This document shows positions 23,058-34,206 of a DNA stretch of 64,000 nt, piece by piece. The notes beneath the pieces are model-generated. The model was not told the DNA's origin. It saw only the letters and a program-made list of their open reading frames with translations, and searched no databases. Position 1 is the stretch's first letter. Every line of letters starts with the position of its first letter. A program made the position numbers and the translations under genes. Origin of the DNA: Orientallactaga sibirica (Eukaryota > Chordata > Mammalia > Rodentia > Dipodidae); assembly GCA_036365145.1 (NCBI GenBank), contig JAEOAD010000040.1, positions 10,746,501-10,810,500 of the forward strand, written 5' to 3'.

Positions 23058-23292
23058 GGGCTGGAGAGATGGCTTAGTGATTAAGGCGTCTGCCTGAGAA
23101 GCCTAAGAATGCCTGTTCGAGTCTCCAGGTTCCACATTTAGCCAGACACAAAAGTGACACAAGCATGCAATGTCGCACATGCACCCAAAGGGGGTGCATA
23201 CATCTGGAGTTCATTCACAGTGGCTGAGAAGCCCTGGTGCTCCCATTCTCTCTGCCTCTTCCTCTCTGTCTCTCTCTGTCTCTATCAAATTA
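23058..23292 (+). mobile_element. Long B2-like SINE, decayed
   Basis: Head gggctggagagatggcttag, followed by the long-form segment (agtgacacaagcatgcaatg). The accacaagggggcg block is damaged to acccaaagggggtg, so the CTCF-like core is lost. It ends in a CT tract and an (AT)n at 23293-23310. Confidence 0.93.
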
Positions 23293-23310
23293 AATATATA
23301 TATATATATG

Positions 23311-24474
23311 CACATGAAATTTTTTGGCATAAGGTGGAAATATTATGTATGATTTTTATATTTAATAAATATGGAAATGAAATCTAATCATTTTTCAGTA
23401 AATTTCAAAAGTACTAGTCTTATAGAAAAGCCAGTTAGCAGGAACCAGCCCTCAAATCTGCATCTTCCAGGCTCATTCTTGCACCTATATGATCAGCTAG
23501 AAGCCCGTCAGAGGACAGCCCACATCCACATAGAAACCCTGCTTTTCTTCTCAACAGCTCAAACTGATTTTCATATGAGTTTCTTATAGTTAGGATTGAT
23601 TTATCTCTTGCAATTAGTGGTTTTAACAAACTTGAGTGAGTGTAATAATGTCTTTATAGTATCAAAATTGAGTTGAACATTGTTGTATTTCCAAGCACAC
23701 TATTTTTGCCCTGAAATACAATAAAATAAGAATGGGCCCCATGGAAAGTTCTCACTATGGACACTGCTATTGCTAAAAGAAAAGCCTATTATGAATGCAA
23801 GTAAACTCATTTTTTCCCAACATTTTTTTCCATTAATTTTTCAGTATTTAAGAAATAAATCATACTGCATTGAATAATCAAAAGAAGTCTCCCTAAACAT
23901 CATCTAATGACTGGCCATTGTGAAAGTACATTGTGAGCAAGTTTATTTTTATAGATTATGGTTTCTCCTTTTATAAAATTAATATTATTGTTAGACACAC
24001 CATAGTGATTTATGGCATGATCCTTATTAAATTACTTACATTATACATTTTTTTTTAATCTGACTAAAGACATTGGAGGATGCAACAAAATTTTCCATCA
24101 TCATGTTCATGAATGATGCTCTCTCTGCTCATGTTGTGACTCTTTCTGGAATGTACATTATTGCCTAGGGACAGAATGAGATTTGAAAGCAGAGAAGGCT
24201 CTTAGTTAGGATTCTGAAGAAATACCAATACACAGTTTATATACAGATCTGGAGGAAAAGATCCAGGCGAGGATTTCATATGATTATGTTGAGAGCAGAG
24301 TCCCGCAGTCTAGACTCTCCAAGCTTGAGGTCAGAGAGGGAGCTCATGGAATATAGGAAATGCCTGAAAATAAAAGACTGATGATAAGTCCATATCCAAA
24401 GTGAGTAAAAGGGGACCTGGGGGTATTTATGTCCAATGACAATAGTGGTGGATGTAGACATTCAAATATAGAAC
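23311..24474. other. AT-rich single-copy region
   Basis: About 1.2 kb with no repeat or gene recognised. Confidence 0.45.
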
Positions 24475-24489
24475 AACATTGTCATTTTT

Positions 24490-24653
24490 TTTTTTTTTTT
24501 TTTTTTTTTGGTTTTTCGAGGTAGGGTCTCACTCTGGTCCAGGCTGACCTGGAATTAACTATGTAGTCTCAGGGCGGCCTTGAACTCTCGGCGATCCTCC
24601 TACCTCTGCCTCCCGAGTGCTGGGATTAAAGGCGTGCGCCACCATGCCCAGCT
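24490..24653 (-). mobile_element. B1-like SINE, young
   Basis: Poly(T) of about 22 bases, then a little-diverged complement of B1 (cctacctctgcctcccgagt, ggcgtgcgccaccatgccca) that keeps most CpGs. A perfect 15-bp TSD, aacattgtcattttt, lies at 24475-24489 and 24654-24668. Confidence 0.98.
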
Positions 24654-24668
24654 AACATTGTCATTTTT

Positions 24669-25299
24669 ATGGACTCAACTGGATGGATGATGCATATCCC
24701 TACTGGTGAGGCCAATCTTACTCAAGTCTAATGACTCTATTACTGTATATCAGAAACAACCCGCAAGAAACACCCAGAAATAAACATCTTTGTCATCCAT
24801 CTGGACATTCTGTAGCCTGGTCAAGAAGGTACACAAAATTATCTATCATAAGTTTGTGTCTGTGTTCGTAGATCATTTGTAGAAAGCTTGACAAGTAATT
24901 TAAGTTTTGATCCCCCTACTATGTAGCAGGAAAAAAAGAAAACAGAAAGGGAAAGGAAAATATTGACAGATTTGTGGTGTAAGAGGTTCCCTTCTACTTG
25001 TTTGGCTTTATTTTGACTTTCCTGCTCTTCTGTGAAGTGGTAGAAGGAATCATTTGTTCAAGATGAAATGAGAAGAGGAGTTATTGGAAGTTTGATGATG
25101 GTTGAAAGAGATTCAATATTTGTTGTAGAAAGTAGAAAATAAAACATCCAGAGAATCAGACATGTTTAGTGATACTGAAGGCCCAGGTGAGGCCTTGAAG
25201 TTATAAATATGCTTGTCCTACACAACTTTTTTCCCCTGGAAAAGCATGAACAGAGGTCTATTCACTCCAGATAGGGCACAGATGAAACTGCCCAGTTTT
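24669..25299. other. Single-copy region
   Basis: No repeat or gene recognised. Confidence 0.45.
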
Positions 25300-26120
25300 G
25301 GAGAGCCAATAAATTATTGGGGTTATTTGCTGAGCAGGGTGAGGGGTTGCCTACAGGAACATGTATGACTCAAAGGCAGCTGCATCACCAAAAAGTGATC
25401 ACTCAAGAATGCTGCATCACTGCAGCTCATTGCTGGACGTTCAGGCAGCTCTGCTGATCTGTGAGTCTCTAGCACACTGCAGAACTTGCAGGCCCTTGCT
25501 CTCCAGTGTCATGGAAGGTCACGAAGTAGTTTACCCTTTATATAGCCTTACTGGGAGAGGCTATTGCAACTTGTTTTTTTTTTTTTTTTTTTTTTTTGGA
25601 GAGAGACAGAGAGAGACAGATAGAGAGGGAGAGGAAGACAGATAGAGATGGGCGCACCAGCAGCCTCTCAGATGCTGCAAACAAAATCCAGATGCATGCG
25701 CCCCCTTGTGGTCAAGTGAGGCATTGCGCCCTTGCGTCATGTTGCATCTGGCTAAACATGGGACCTGGAGATTGGAACCCCTGAAGATTGGAACCAGCGT
25801 TCTTAGGCTTAGGAGGCAGGCGCCTTAACCGCTAAGCCATCTCTCCAGCCCTATTGCAACTTTTTTCTCAACCTTGTATACCTCCTGATTCCCTCTTCCC
25901 TTCAGGAGGGAAAGTTTCAATACAGAGAGAATGGCTACCCAACATTGGTCCGAGTCTGCCCCTCAACAGTTGTTCACTGCTCCTTAATTTTTCGGAGTGG
26001 TCATGGGACATTGTGAACTGCAGCTCTGTGGGACATAATGGTTTGAGTCCAGCCTCCCTTCATGAGAGAATATTTCAATTCAGAGGAATTGTCCAGGCAA
26101 CAATGTTCAGTTAAGTAAAT
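25300..26120 (+). mobile_element. Possible rodent RMER-type repeat, interrupted by a SINE
   Basis: Left part 25300-25572 includes gactcaaaggcagctgcatc and ctagcacactgcagaacttg. Right part 25851-26120 continues after the SINE. The wording resembles a rodent medium-repeat family I recall only loosely. No other copy lies in this window, so the call is weak. Confidence 0.3.
25573..25850 (-). mobile_element. Long B2-like SINE, young
   Basis: Poly(T), GA-rich tract, then a well-preserved long form ending ccatctctccagcc. A perfect 12-bp TSD, ctattgcaactt, lies at 25561-25572 and 25851-25862. It contains tgcgcccccttgtggtca at 25697-25714, a near-consensus CTCF core (reverse orientation). The ORFs at 25361-25784 are artefacts of this insertion. 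Confidence 0.98.
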
Positions 26121-27839
26121 GTGCTTTTCACCCTCAGAAACACTCTGCAACCCACTCATGCGTAAGACAGTATAGAGTTGTTTACCCTGGGTTGGTGTTT
26201 TGCGATAAGCAATCCTGAAGAGACAGAATCACAGATGGGTTCAAAATTTACACAGTACTGGGAGTAGCATTATAGCAGGCATATCGGCATAATTGGACAC
26301 ACAGAGAAATAGACAAGGATCCATATGGCTTTGATGTATAATTGTAATGGACATAGGTTCAACAAGGGGTTGTGAAAAGCTAAAGAAACTAGGCCTACTG
26401 CAAAATTCTGAATTCACAGGTTTTGCTTTTCAAGTAGGACATTGTGAAATAAACATATGGATTGAACTATACTCTAAAGATAACCTCAGACATGAGAGAT
26501 AGGTAGCAATTTATCCCAAGTAAAATGAATTTCCCAAAACGGACATCTAGCAATGACTGTTACTTTAAAAATACATTATTGTAACAGAACCTTAAACCAA
26601 TCTGAGTGTGGGGTCAATATGGTGACAGGGTGTATGCACTAGATTGAAATATCTTATCTGATAACTCTCAGATACTGTCAATCATTGAATATGTTCCTTC
26701 TGCTTTAGTGTCATCTTCCCAAAGAGGGTTGGGATGGGTAAAGTGGCCATAGTTAGACGTTATTTACTGAAAGTCATATAGCTCTTAAAAGGGTCAAGAC
26801 TCGGAAGTTATGGTGTCTAATTCTAAATTTTCATTGACCTTTTTGCTGTATCACAATGAGTTACATTTAAACACCTAGCGGAAGCAATAAAGAAATCACA
26901 ATTTGTGTGCTGGGTTTGAGAAACGCAGACAAGATTTATGTTCATGCATTGCTCTACCAGCTGTCTCTAAATCACAAGGCTAAACATGGGCAACAGTTTG
27001 CTTGAATTTTCCATTTTGGTTACTTGAGACATATTGCAACATGTTCCTGAACCTCAGTTGAAAACACAGTTTAGCTTGTGGCAAAGACTGACTGTTCCCT
27101 AGAAAAGAATCTAAACAAGTCCTAGACATTTCTTCAGTTTCAATCAAATGTGCTGCGAGTTGAAAATGCAGTTAGGCAACAGTGAAGCGAGGAAGATGGC
27201 ACAATGCAAAGATACAGGCAGGAGGACCGCTTTGCCACCAGAGAAGGAAGCAGATGGAGATGGGAGTAACTTGGGAAAAGCAGAGCAAGGCAGACAGCAT
27301 AGGGAGCCAGCCTGATGAAAGCTCCAGTGAAGTACAGGCAGGCTGTTGAACACTGCCAATGTACTTTTAGACCATACATGAAGGGAGATGACAAGCACAT
27401 GACTGATGCTTTGGTGAGTGACTCTGGTTTGTCTTAAATCTTCTGAACTAAGGTTCTTCTCTCCCTAGTTAATTTTTTTTTTTCAGTCAGTCAATATGAG
27501 TACGATGATGTAAACTCTCTCTATTCCTGTTCCTCCATACACATTTCTAATCAGGCAAGGTAATTTTATCACTATACACTGAGCATAATACATAGAGAAA
27601 CCTGAAAATTTTCCTCAGGTTAGTGCATTAGATAGTTGTCATGTTTTAAATGTAATCTTAAGATGTCTAGTTTTATCAACTAGTACATTCAATAAACTGA
27701 AATAAACAAGGTGATAATAATACAAAGGATAAAAGACAACATTTTGATATTAACCCTATGTTCATTAGCACCATTATATAAAATGTTTCCCAAAGGGGGG
27801 GCATTATGTCTCTACTTCACTCAGCAGAGCACACAATAT
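26121..27839. other. Single-copy region
   Basis: About 1.7 kb with no repeat recognised. Two overlapping minus-strand frames of 84-86 codons at 27140-27400 span a locally GC-richer patch, with no recognised domain. Confidence 0.4.
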
Positions 27840-27876
27840 AATATAATTTTATTTTTTTATTCTTAGAGAGAGTGTT

Positions 27877-27911
<35 letters not shown>

Positions 27912-28012
27912 AGGAGAGAGAAAATCACATGACAGGGCCTCAGCCACTACAATTGAACTCCAGACGCTTGCACCACCTAGTGGGCATGTGTGACCTTGCA
28001 CTTGCCTCACTT
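27840..28012 (-). mobile_element. B2-like SINE, head missing
   Basis: AT-rich tail, (TG)n and (GA)n on the left, then body (tgaactccagacgcttgcac). The head is missing or scrambled. An imperfect duplication of gagcacacaat/gagcacataat flanks it at about 27826 and 28017. Confidence 0.8.
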
Positions 28013-28577
28013 TTGAGAGCACATAATTGAAAATCTTCAGTTTTTCTTCATAAAATATTTATGTAGAACTACTGTTTACATTCAGAACATAATATAACAA
28101 GCTTTCTATACATTCCATACTGAATTCAGTAACATTTAAAATGATATCTTCTCAGGGACCACTTACTATGACATTGAAGTACCCCCCCCCTGGTGAACAC
28201 AGAGAAGGGGAGACAAGTATATCTTCTTTGTTTATTGCACTAGACTCTTTTTCGTACATAAATTTCAGCTTCAAGTACGATTGATTTCCTAGACAATCTG
28301 GATAATTAGCTCAGAGTTGACTAAGACACAGAGAAATCTTGTATTTTGTAGGTTGATCTGTAATCAAGTTTGAATTTTGTGAGGGCCAAGAGAAGAATGT
28401 ACATCTTGAGTTGATTTTGTTTTTCTATGATCATTACACTTTCCCCTTGAAACTCCAATTCACATTAGAAGAGCAATTTGTACTTCTTGGAATTTTGTTT
28501 ATTTATGGTTTACAAGAACTAATGATATTTCTTCTGGTTTTACAAAGATGGTAAAACATAAAATTTGAGGTTTGTAC

Positions 28578-28578
<1 letters not shown>
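28013..28578. other. Single-copy region
   Basis: Nothing recognised apart from a C-run at about 28183-28191. Confidence 0.45.

Positions 28579-28621
<43 letters not shown>
28579..28621. repeat. (TG)n microsatellite
   Basis: About 21 uninterrupted TG units. Confidence 0.97.
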
Positions 28622-29420
28622 TGGTGTATGCATAAATATATATGGGAATAATAAAAAAAAAAAACCCTGTATCCTTTCATCACATCTCATCAAAATAGAG
28701 GAGTCAGGCCTTTTTTGTTCACAAAAATTCAAGATATGTCTGTGAATTTTATCCCCTTTTCTACATATCTTAAATTTTTAATTTCCTTATATATTTTCAT
28801 CTTATAAACATAAATAAGTCATTTTTTAAGTGTATTACCAAACTCAGAAATCACCTTAACGTATTATAAACTAAGCAGGCCTAGATATCAAACAGGAAAA
28901 AAATGCAGAATATCAGGTGAATATCAGAGAAGAAAGATAAAATAAATGAAAGTTGAACCATTTTAAATAGAGTCTTCAAGAAAGGCCTCATTTAAACTAC
29001 ATCAGCCCAGCAAATACTGGATGTAGGTGAGCAAGAAGGGTCTGAACAGCAGAGTTTCAATAGAGCAAGACACAGGGACACAGGCTCCTGGACATAGTTA
29101 TGAATGGTATGTTTCCAGAATGACAACAAAACCACACACTATTTGGGCAGCAGTGAATACAAGTGGACATGAGCAGTAGGGTCAGTGAAGTTTGGTGGTT
29201 TGAAGATGTGTGGGCTTTGAAAACAGTCTGAGGCATGCTATGAAGTGATTGAAGAGTTTGAGTAGATAAGAAATAAAATTGAGATAATATTTTCTCCATT
29301 TTCCTGCTGCTACTCTAGTAATTAATGAGAAAAATGACAGGAAACTCCTCTCCCTGGAGCACTGGGCAGGTGTTAATCACTGATACAATCTGTAAGAAAA
29401 AAATAAAATAAAACACTTTT
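28622..29420. other. AT-rich single-copy region
   Basis: No repeat or gene recognised. An 80-codon minus-strand ORF at 29057-29299 lacks a domain. Confidence 0.45.
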
Positions 29421-29622
29421 TGGGCTGGACAGGAAAGATTGCTTGCCTATAAAGGCTAAGAACCTGGTGTTCAATTCCCTCGTTCCAATGTAAAGCCAGA
29501 TGCATAGTGACATATGTATCTGGAGTTCGTGTGCAGCAGCTGGAGCCCTGGTTCATCTGTCTCAGTCTCTCTGTCTCTCTTCTCTCTCTCTCTGCTTGCA
29601 GATAAATAATTGAATAAAAATA
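29421..29622 (+). mobile_element. Short B2-like SINE
   Basis: Head gggctggacaggaaagattg, body agccagatgcatagtgacat, CT tract and gcttgcagataaataattga tail. Confidence 0.9.
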
Positions 29623-29645
29623 ACCAGTATTCATGTTAACGATTC

Positions 29646-29847
29646 ATTTTTTTTGTTTTGTTTTGTTTTGTTTGTTTGTTTGTTTTTGTTTTTTTTTTTT
29701 TTTGTTTGTTTGTTTGTTTGTTTTGTTTTTCTAGCCCAGCTGACCCGGAATTCTCTATGTAGCCTCAGGGTGGCCCCAAGCTCAAGGTGATCCTCGTACC
29801 TCTGCCTCCCAGTGCTGGGATTAAAGGCGTGCGCCACCATGCCTGGT
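29646..29847 (-). mobile_element. B1-like SINE, young
   Basis: A long GTTT/T-rich tail, then the complement of B1 (cctctgcctcccagtgctgg, ggcgtgcgccaccatgcctg). A TSD of 14 bp with one mismatch, catgttaa(c/g)gattc, lies at 29632-29645 and 29848-29861. Confidence 0.96.
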
Positions 29848-29864
29848 CATGTTAAGGATTCTTT

Positions 29865-29925
29865 AAGGTTTTATTTATTTATTTATTTATTTGTTTGTTT
29901 ATTTATTTATTTATTTATTTATTAT
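29865..29925. repeat. (TTTA)n microsatellite
   Basis: About 14 TTTA units with one TTTG variant. Confidence 0.95.
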
Positions 29926-30960
29926 TTTAATAATAGGAGTTCCTTCAGAAGTTAATTGTCGTACACATAAACAAAGATGGTATAGGATTTGGCAGTTTGA
30001 CTCCCTGATTGGTGGATGTTAATTTCTCACCGCGCTGCCTTGGAAGCCTTCAGTGAAAGCGTTGACATCAGAGTCAGCGGCTGGGGCCAGTCCTTGAGAA
30101 GTCCACAGGATGATCTCAACTCATCACCCAGCTTCTGTAGGCACAGCCGCAGTCAGAGCTCTTTGAAACAGTATTATACAAGGGCTTTGTGTTATCCAAG
30201 CCGCAGTGAGCTCTAGACGATTCTGCAGTCACTTCCATCTAAGACAGATGGGAAAACCTGCTGGCTGCCTAGCAGAGGGACTGTTGTTCTGGTGCTAAAG
30301 AGGTTAGCTTGTAATTGATCCAAACGCAAGCCTCAATGGCTGTGATGGGCTAAGGGGAAGCCTGTTACTGGTTGCACACAAATGGCTGTGATTGGTCCAA
30401 ACACCCTTTCTGGGTTGGCTTCACATACTCTCTTAGTGGGTGTGTGTGGCCTCCCCTGATGGTGCAACATCAGGATCAATACAAAGCTCCTCTTGATCCT
30501 GTTTGTCTTCTGTTACTGCAGGCTGAGCTGGTAACTTATGGAGGAAAGCCTCAGAGGCAGCTGAGAGGTGGCACTGACTGGGGGGTGGGGGTAGCTGAGA
30601 GACTGCAGGAGGGATCACTGAAGCGCTGGCCCACACTAAGCTGTGAAAGAAGCTAGGGCCCCTTGGTTTCTTAACAACTGAAGAAAACAACTGAACAGTC
30701 CAGACGCAGGCAAGGCTGGGAAAGAAGGTCAAGGGAAAACAAGAGAGGATGGAGCGTTGAGAGGACAGATTGAACAAAGCTCCAAGAAACTAGGGAAGAG
30801 AAACTGCATTCCCCAGCCCTGTAAGACTGACTGAGTCACAAACAGGAGATCGCTCGGACGAAACAAATAAAAATTTCTTTGAACTGTCTCTCAGAAAACT
30901 CCAGAATCACACAGCGCAGAGGGGCTCTTGGCTTGTATTATGGGAAGCGCATCTACTTAT
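29926..30960 (+). other. GC-richer block, possibly LTR-derived
   Basis: It differs in composition from its surroundings. Three related segments at about 30305-30425 repeat ctgtgattggtccaaac-like text, which gives several inverted CCAAT boxes. A polyadenylation-like aacaaataaaaatttc lies at about 30863-30880. That order would fit an LTR, but I recognise neither family nor termini. ORFs at 30372-30656 (+) and 30433-30777 (-) overlap antisense and have no known domain. Confidence 0.3.
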
Positions 30961-31490
30961 TTTCAAGGTTCAAGGTGAAGGTTCAAAAACCTGTAGCTAA
31001 TTAAGCATCTCAGTCAGGGCATTCACTGTCAAGGTTGTAGGCAGGAGGTAGATAACTAATTGGGGAGCTTAAAAAGCGTACACCTGGGGACTTTTGAAAC
31101 ACGAATCATGAAAGCAGTTTATACTTGAAAGAGAGTATGGATGTATCCTATCCTTGCTGGTCCTGTATGCAGGGGTGGCAGGAAAATTAATATGCCAATG
31201 TGTCAGCCTTGTTAAACAGAAGAGAACATTAGAAGATGGATGAAGGTAGGGTATATAAGATTAATGGAATGTAACTACTGAAATGTAATGAAATGGTATC
31301 TATTGGAGATTAGCACTCTGCCAGCAAGACACCTGCAGAGTGCTAAAAGTTACAACTGTAACCCGTTTAAGAGATGTTGGTGACTCAAGAAGACGATAGA
31401 AGTATTCACCATCTGATATATTGAAAGCATGTTGATTGATTAGATAAGCTTTGAGTGCTTGTGTCCTCAGGGGTAACTAGAAGCACGGTG
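30961..31490. other. Single-copy region
   Basis: No repeat or coding feature recognised. Confidence 0.4.
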
Positions 31491-31497
31491 AGGTGAA

Positions 31498-31577
31498 CCT
31501 GCACTGGGATGCTATTGTGCCCGGCACTGCCCACCAAACCTCCATAGTCACCCTATCCTCCTGCCATGTGCTCACCC
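31498..31577 (+). repeat. Inverted repeat, left arm
   Basis: This 80-bp segment (cctgcactgggatgct ... gctcaccc) matches the reverse complement of 32561-32640 at about 69 of 80 positions in a gap-free alignment done by eye. Confidence 0.85.
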
Positions 31578-32083
31578 TGAACGAGAAATTTGTGAAACGC
31601 CAAAAAACATATGTCTGGGAAAACTCTTGGACTTAAGATGAAGATACCCAGTGTGGTCTTAAATTCCGCAAGCTATGCAAAAATATACAAACACAGAAGT
31701 CATGTTTGAAATTCCCAGTTTATTCTCTGCCCACTTTGGTCACCATTCATCTGACTGAGGACTCTTTTGCTTAACGGGACCACAATCGTGGGTGGGAAAG
31801 AAGCTCTCCAATTGCTGGTCTCCAGCAGCCTTTCCTTCCTGCAGTGCCTGAGAGCAGCAAGTGGCAGAATCAGGCAGGCTGCAGTGCCATCCCTTCTTCA
31901 GACTCAAGTGGCAAAACCCTTAGCCCTTGTCAATGACTACTGCTAGAGCTCTCAGCCTGGAATCGGACACCTTTCTGAAGAACCACGTCTCCCTAAAACT
32001 CTTCCGAGAACCAGAGCCTGCAAGTTCTCATCTCTGAATCCCTACAGCCTTTTATCTATTCTCCACTAGCCCACATCATTTTT

Positions 32084-32357
32084 AAAAATTTTTTTAATTA
32101 TTTCATTTATTTTTGGAGAGAGACACAGAGTGAAACTGATAGAGAGGAGAGAGGAAGACAGATAGAGCTGGGCGCACCAGCAGTCTCTCAGCTACTGTGA
32201 ACGAAATCCAGATATGTGCGCTCCCCTTGTGGTCAAGTGCTGCATTGCGCTCTTGCATCACTTTGCATCTGGCTAAACGTGGGACCTGGAGATTGGAACC
32301 AGCGTTCTTAGGCTAAGTAGGCAGGCGCCTTAACCGCTAAGCCATCTCTCCAGCCCA
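32084..32357 (-). mobile_element. Long B2-like SINE
   Basis: Right end ccatctctccagccca and a GA-rich tract on the left. A perfect 16-bp TSD, agcccacatcattttt, lies at 32068-32083 and 32358-32373. The CTCF-like segment carries an extra base (gcgctccccttgtggtca), which weakens the motif. Confidence 0.97.
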
Positions 32358-32560
32358 AGCCCACATCATTTTTCTACGTCTGTGTCCTTTTTGCTATGAT
32401 GGCTGCTTCTAAAAGGTGCAGCTAGTCCTCCTCAGATGTTAAGGACTACCACCAGGCCTCAGAGTATCCGCCTCGGGTGGGACAGCATTTCAGACTTTCA
32501 GCGTTGCTGGGCCATGCGATGTGGCTATGATCACTCTCTAACCAGCATCATTCCCCACTG

Positions 32561-32640
32561 GGGTGACAACGTGGCAGGAGGATAGGGTCTCTGTGGAGGT
32601 TCGGTGGGCAGTGCCCTGCAGAACAGCATCCCAGTGCAGG
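32561..32640 (-). repeat. Inverted repeat, right arm
   Basis: Partner of 31498-31577. The arms are about 980 bases apart, 274 of which are the later SINE. Confidence 0.85.
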
Positions 32641-33437
32641 CAAAGGATTCAGAGTTGTGGGTACTACTGAGGGGTGCGTCCCAGGCTCTCTCCTTTCCAT
32701 CACATCTTCAGAAGTCAAGTATGGTCTATGCTTTGTGTTGGGAAGCCAGGGCTTGAGGTTCGGGAATTGAGTGCTTTTAAAAAGTAGGGCTGTTCCGGAG
32801 CTCAGCAACTGATATTAGAACCTACGTGGTAATGTTGGGGTAGAAGGTACCCAGAGGTGTCCTGTCTCCCAGATGCTAGTGGGATCTTCAGCTGTCAAAC
32901 AGCCAGGCAGTGCACAAGGCTCTACGAGATTGGTTCTGAACTATGCCCGGGAGGTCTCAGCTGTCACCTAGGTTGTTTGCACAGAACCTGGAAAATCAGT
33001 CTGCAGGGCATCTACACTATCTTCACCTGTCAGCCTACAGACAGGAGGCGGGTATTTTCCAAACTTGGAGCCATCATTGTTGAAGGTCCACCTTCACTGA
33101 CTTCTGGCTTTGCTAATTACTTCATCATTTGACCATCTTAGTGCACACCATTGAAAGTAAACAAGAAAAAAAAAAAAAAAAAAAAAAAAAAAACAGCTAC
33201 AGAAAAGTTTCTCCTGGGCTGAACAATGGAACACAAGGAGAGAGAACAGGAGAATGCCCACAGCCTATTCACCTAGTGAGCTTAGTAGCCTGCTTTTGTT
33301 ACTTTAGAAGAGATATATGGGATAATTCCAGCCATTTGATTGGCCACCCGGCCTAACCATCAATTTCAGGAGGGCCCCTACCAGTGGCAACTGCTCCACC
33401 TTTAGTCAAGGTGGAAAAATAACCCTTGAAAGCTTGT

Positions 33438-33538
33438 TCTTTTTTTTTTTTTTTTAATGGGAAAAAAATAACAAACTTTTATTTAAGGAATTTTCCACAA
33501 TGGAGAAGGAAACACACAAAAGTTTGTTGTTCTTATAA

Positions 33539-33569
<31 letters not shown>

Positions 33570-33765
33570 CAAAAAAAATCTGATACAACCTGTTCAAACA
33601 TCCCTGGTTGGGAATTTGTCTAAATGACATAGATCAATTTGGACACCCCCATTGTTAAAAATGATCAGATTTTAGGTCAGTTAAACTAAATGGATTCTTG
33701 GAATATCAACATAAGCAAGTAACATTCGAGACTGGGAAAGAGAATTCACAAAATTATGCCCTGTG
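33438..33765 (-). pseudogene. Probable retrocopy of an mRNA 3' end
   Basis: On the minus strand it ends in an A-run (T-run at 33438-33455), preceded about 25 bases upstream by AATAAA (tttatt at 33479-33484), the layout of a retroposed mRNA tail. A (TTTTG)n-like tract lies inside (33541-33577). The parent gene is not recognised and no TSD was found. Confidence 0.4.
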
Positions 33766-33771
33766 ATGGTT

Positions 33772-34141
33772 TACGTTTCTTCAACTTGACAGTATCTGGA
33801 ATCACCATGGAGAGATCAGGTTAGCCACTGGGCATGCCTAGTAATGATTGTCTTGATCAAGTGAACCTAGGAAGAAATATCCACCCACTGTTAGTGTGGA
33901 CAGCACCGTTCCATGGACTGGACATCCCAGTGCATGGAATATAATCCCAGTGCGTGGGACTATATAAAGAGGAGGTAGCTGTCTGAGCACCAGCAGTTAT
34001 CACTCTTTGTTCCTTACTATGGACCTACTCAGCTCACAGGTCACTTCAAGCTCTGCATCCATGTCTTCCCTGCCATGATAGAAGGTAGCTTCATACTGTA
34101 ACCTGAAATGAAACTTCCTTCCTTTAACTGACTTTTATCAG

Positions 34142-34180
<39 letters not shown>

Positions 34181-34206
34181 GCCCAGCTAGCAGAAGGTAA
34201 CTGACA
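33772..34206 (+). mobile_element. ERVL/MaLR-type LTR
   Basis: Starts tgtgatggtttacgtttctt, close to the start of MaLR-like LTRs, with a TATA box in ggactatataaagagg (about 33957-33972). The text ctgagcaccagcag follows as in related rodent LTRs. A (TG)n tract at about 34143-34180 interrupts the 3' part. The right end is set at ctgaca (34206) and is tentative. No coding remnants are adjacent. Confidence 0.6.
34143..34180. repeat. (TG)n microsatellite inside an LTR
   Basis: About 18 TG units. Confidence 0.96.

Larger units (their letters stand above)
31491..33192 (+). pseudogene. Possible retrocopy or unclassified retroelement with poly(A) end
   Basis: A repeat-poor, GC-moderate sequence that ends in a pure A-run at about 33164-33192, as retroposed copies do. 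One long B2-like SINE interrupts it. I see no canonical AATAAA before the A-run and found no TSD, and I do not recognise a parent gene. ORFs at 32857-33132 (+, 91 codons) and 32548-32808 (-, 86 codons) have no known domain. Confidence 0.3.

Noticed and set aside
27140..27400. Two overlapping 84-86 codon minus-strand ORFs
   Set aside because: Two frames of the same GC-richer patch, with no domain in either.
30372..30777. Overlapping antisense ORFs of 94 and 114 codons as genes
   Set aside because: They have no recognised domain. Long antisense frames are expected in GC-richer sequence with few stops, and the block may be LTR-derived.
33426..33623. 65-codon Lys/Gln-rich ORF
   Set aside because: It translates a T-run and (CAAAA)n tract of the probable retrocopy.
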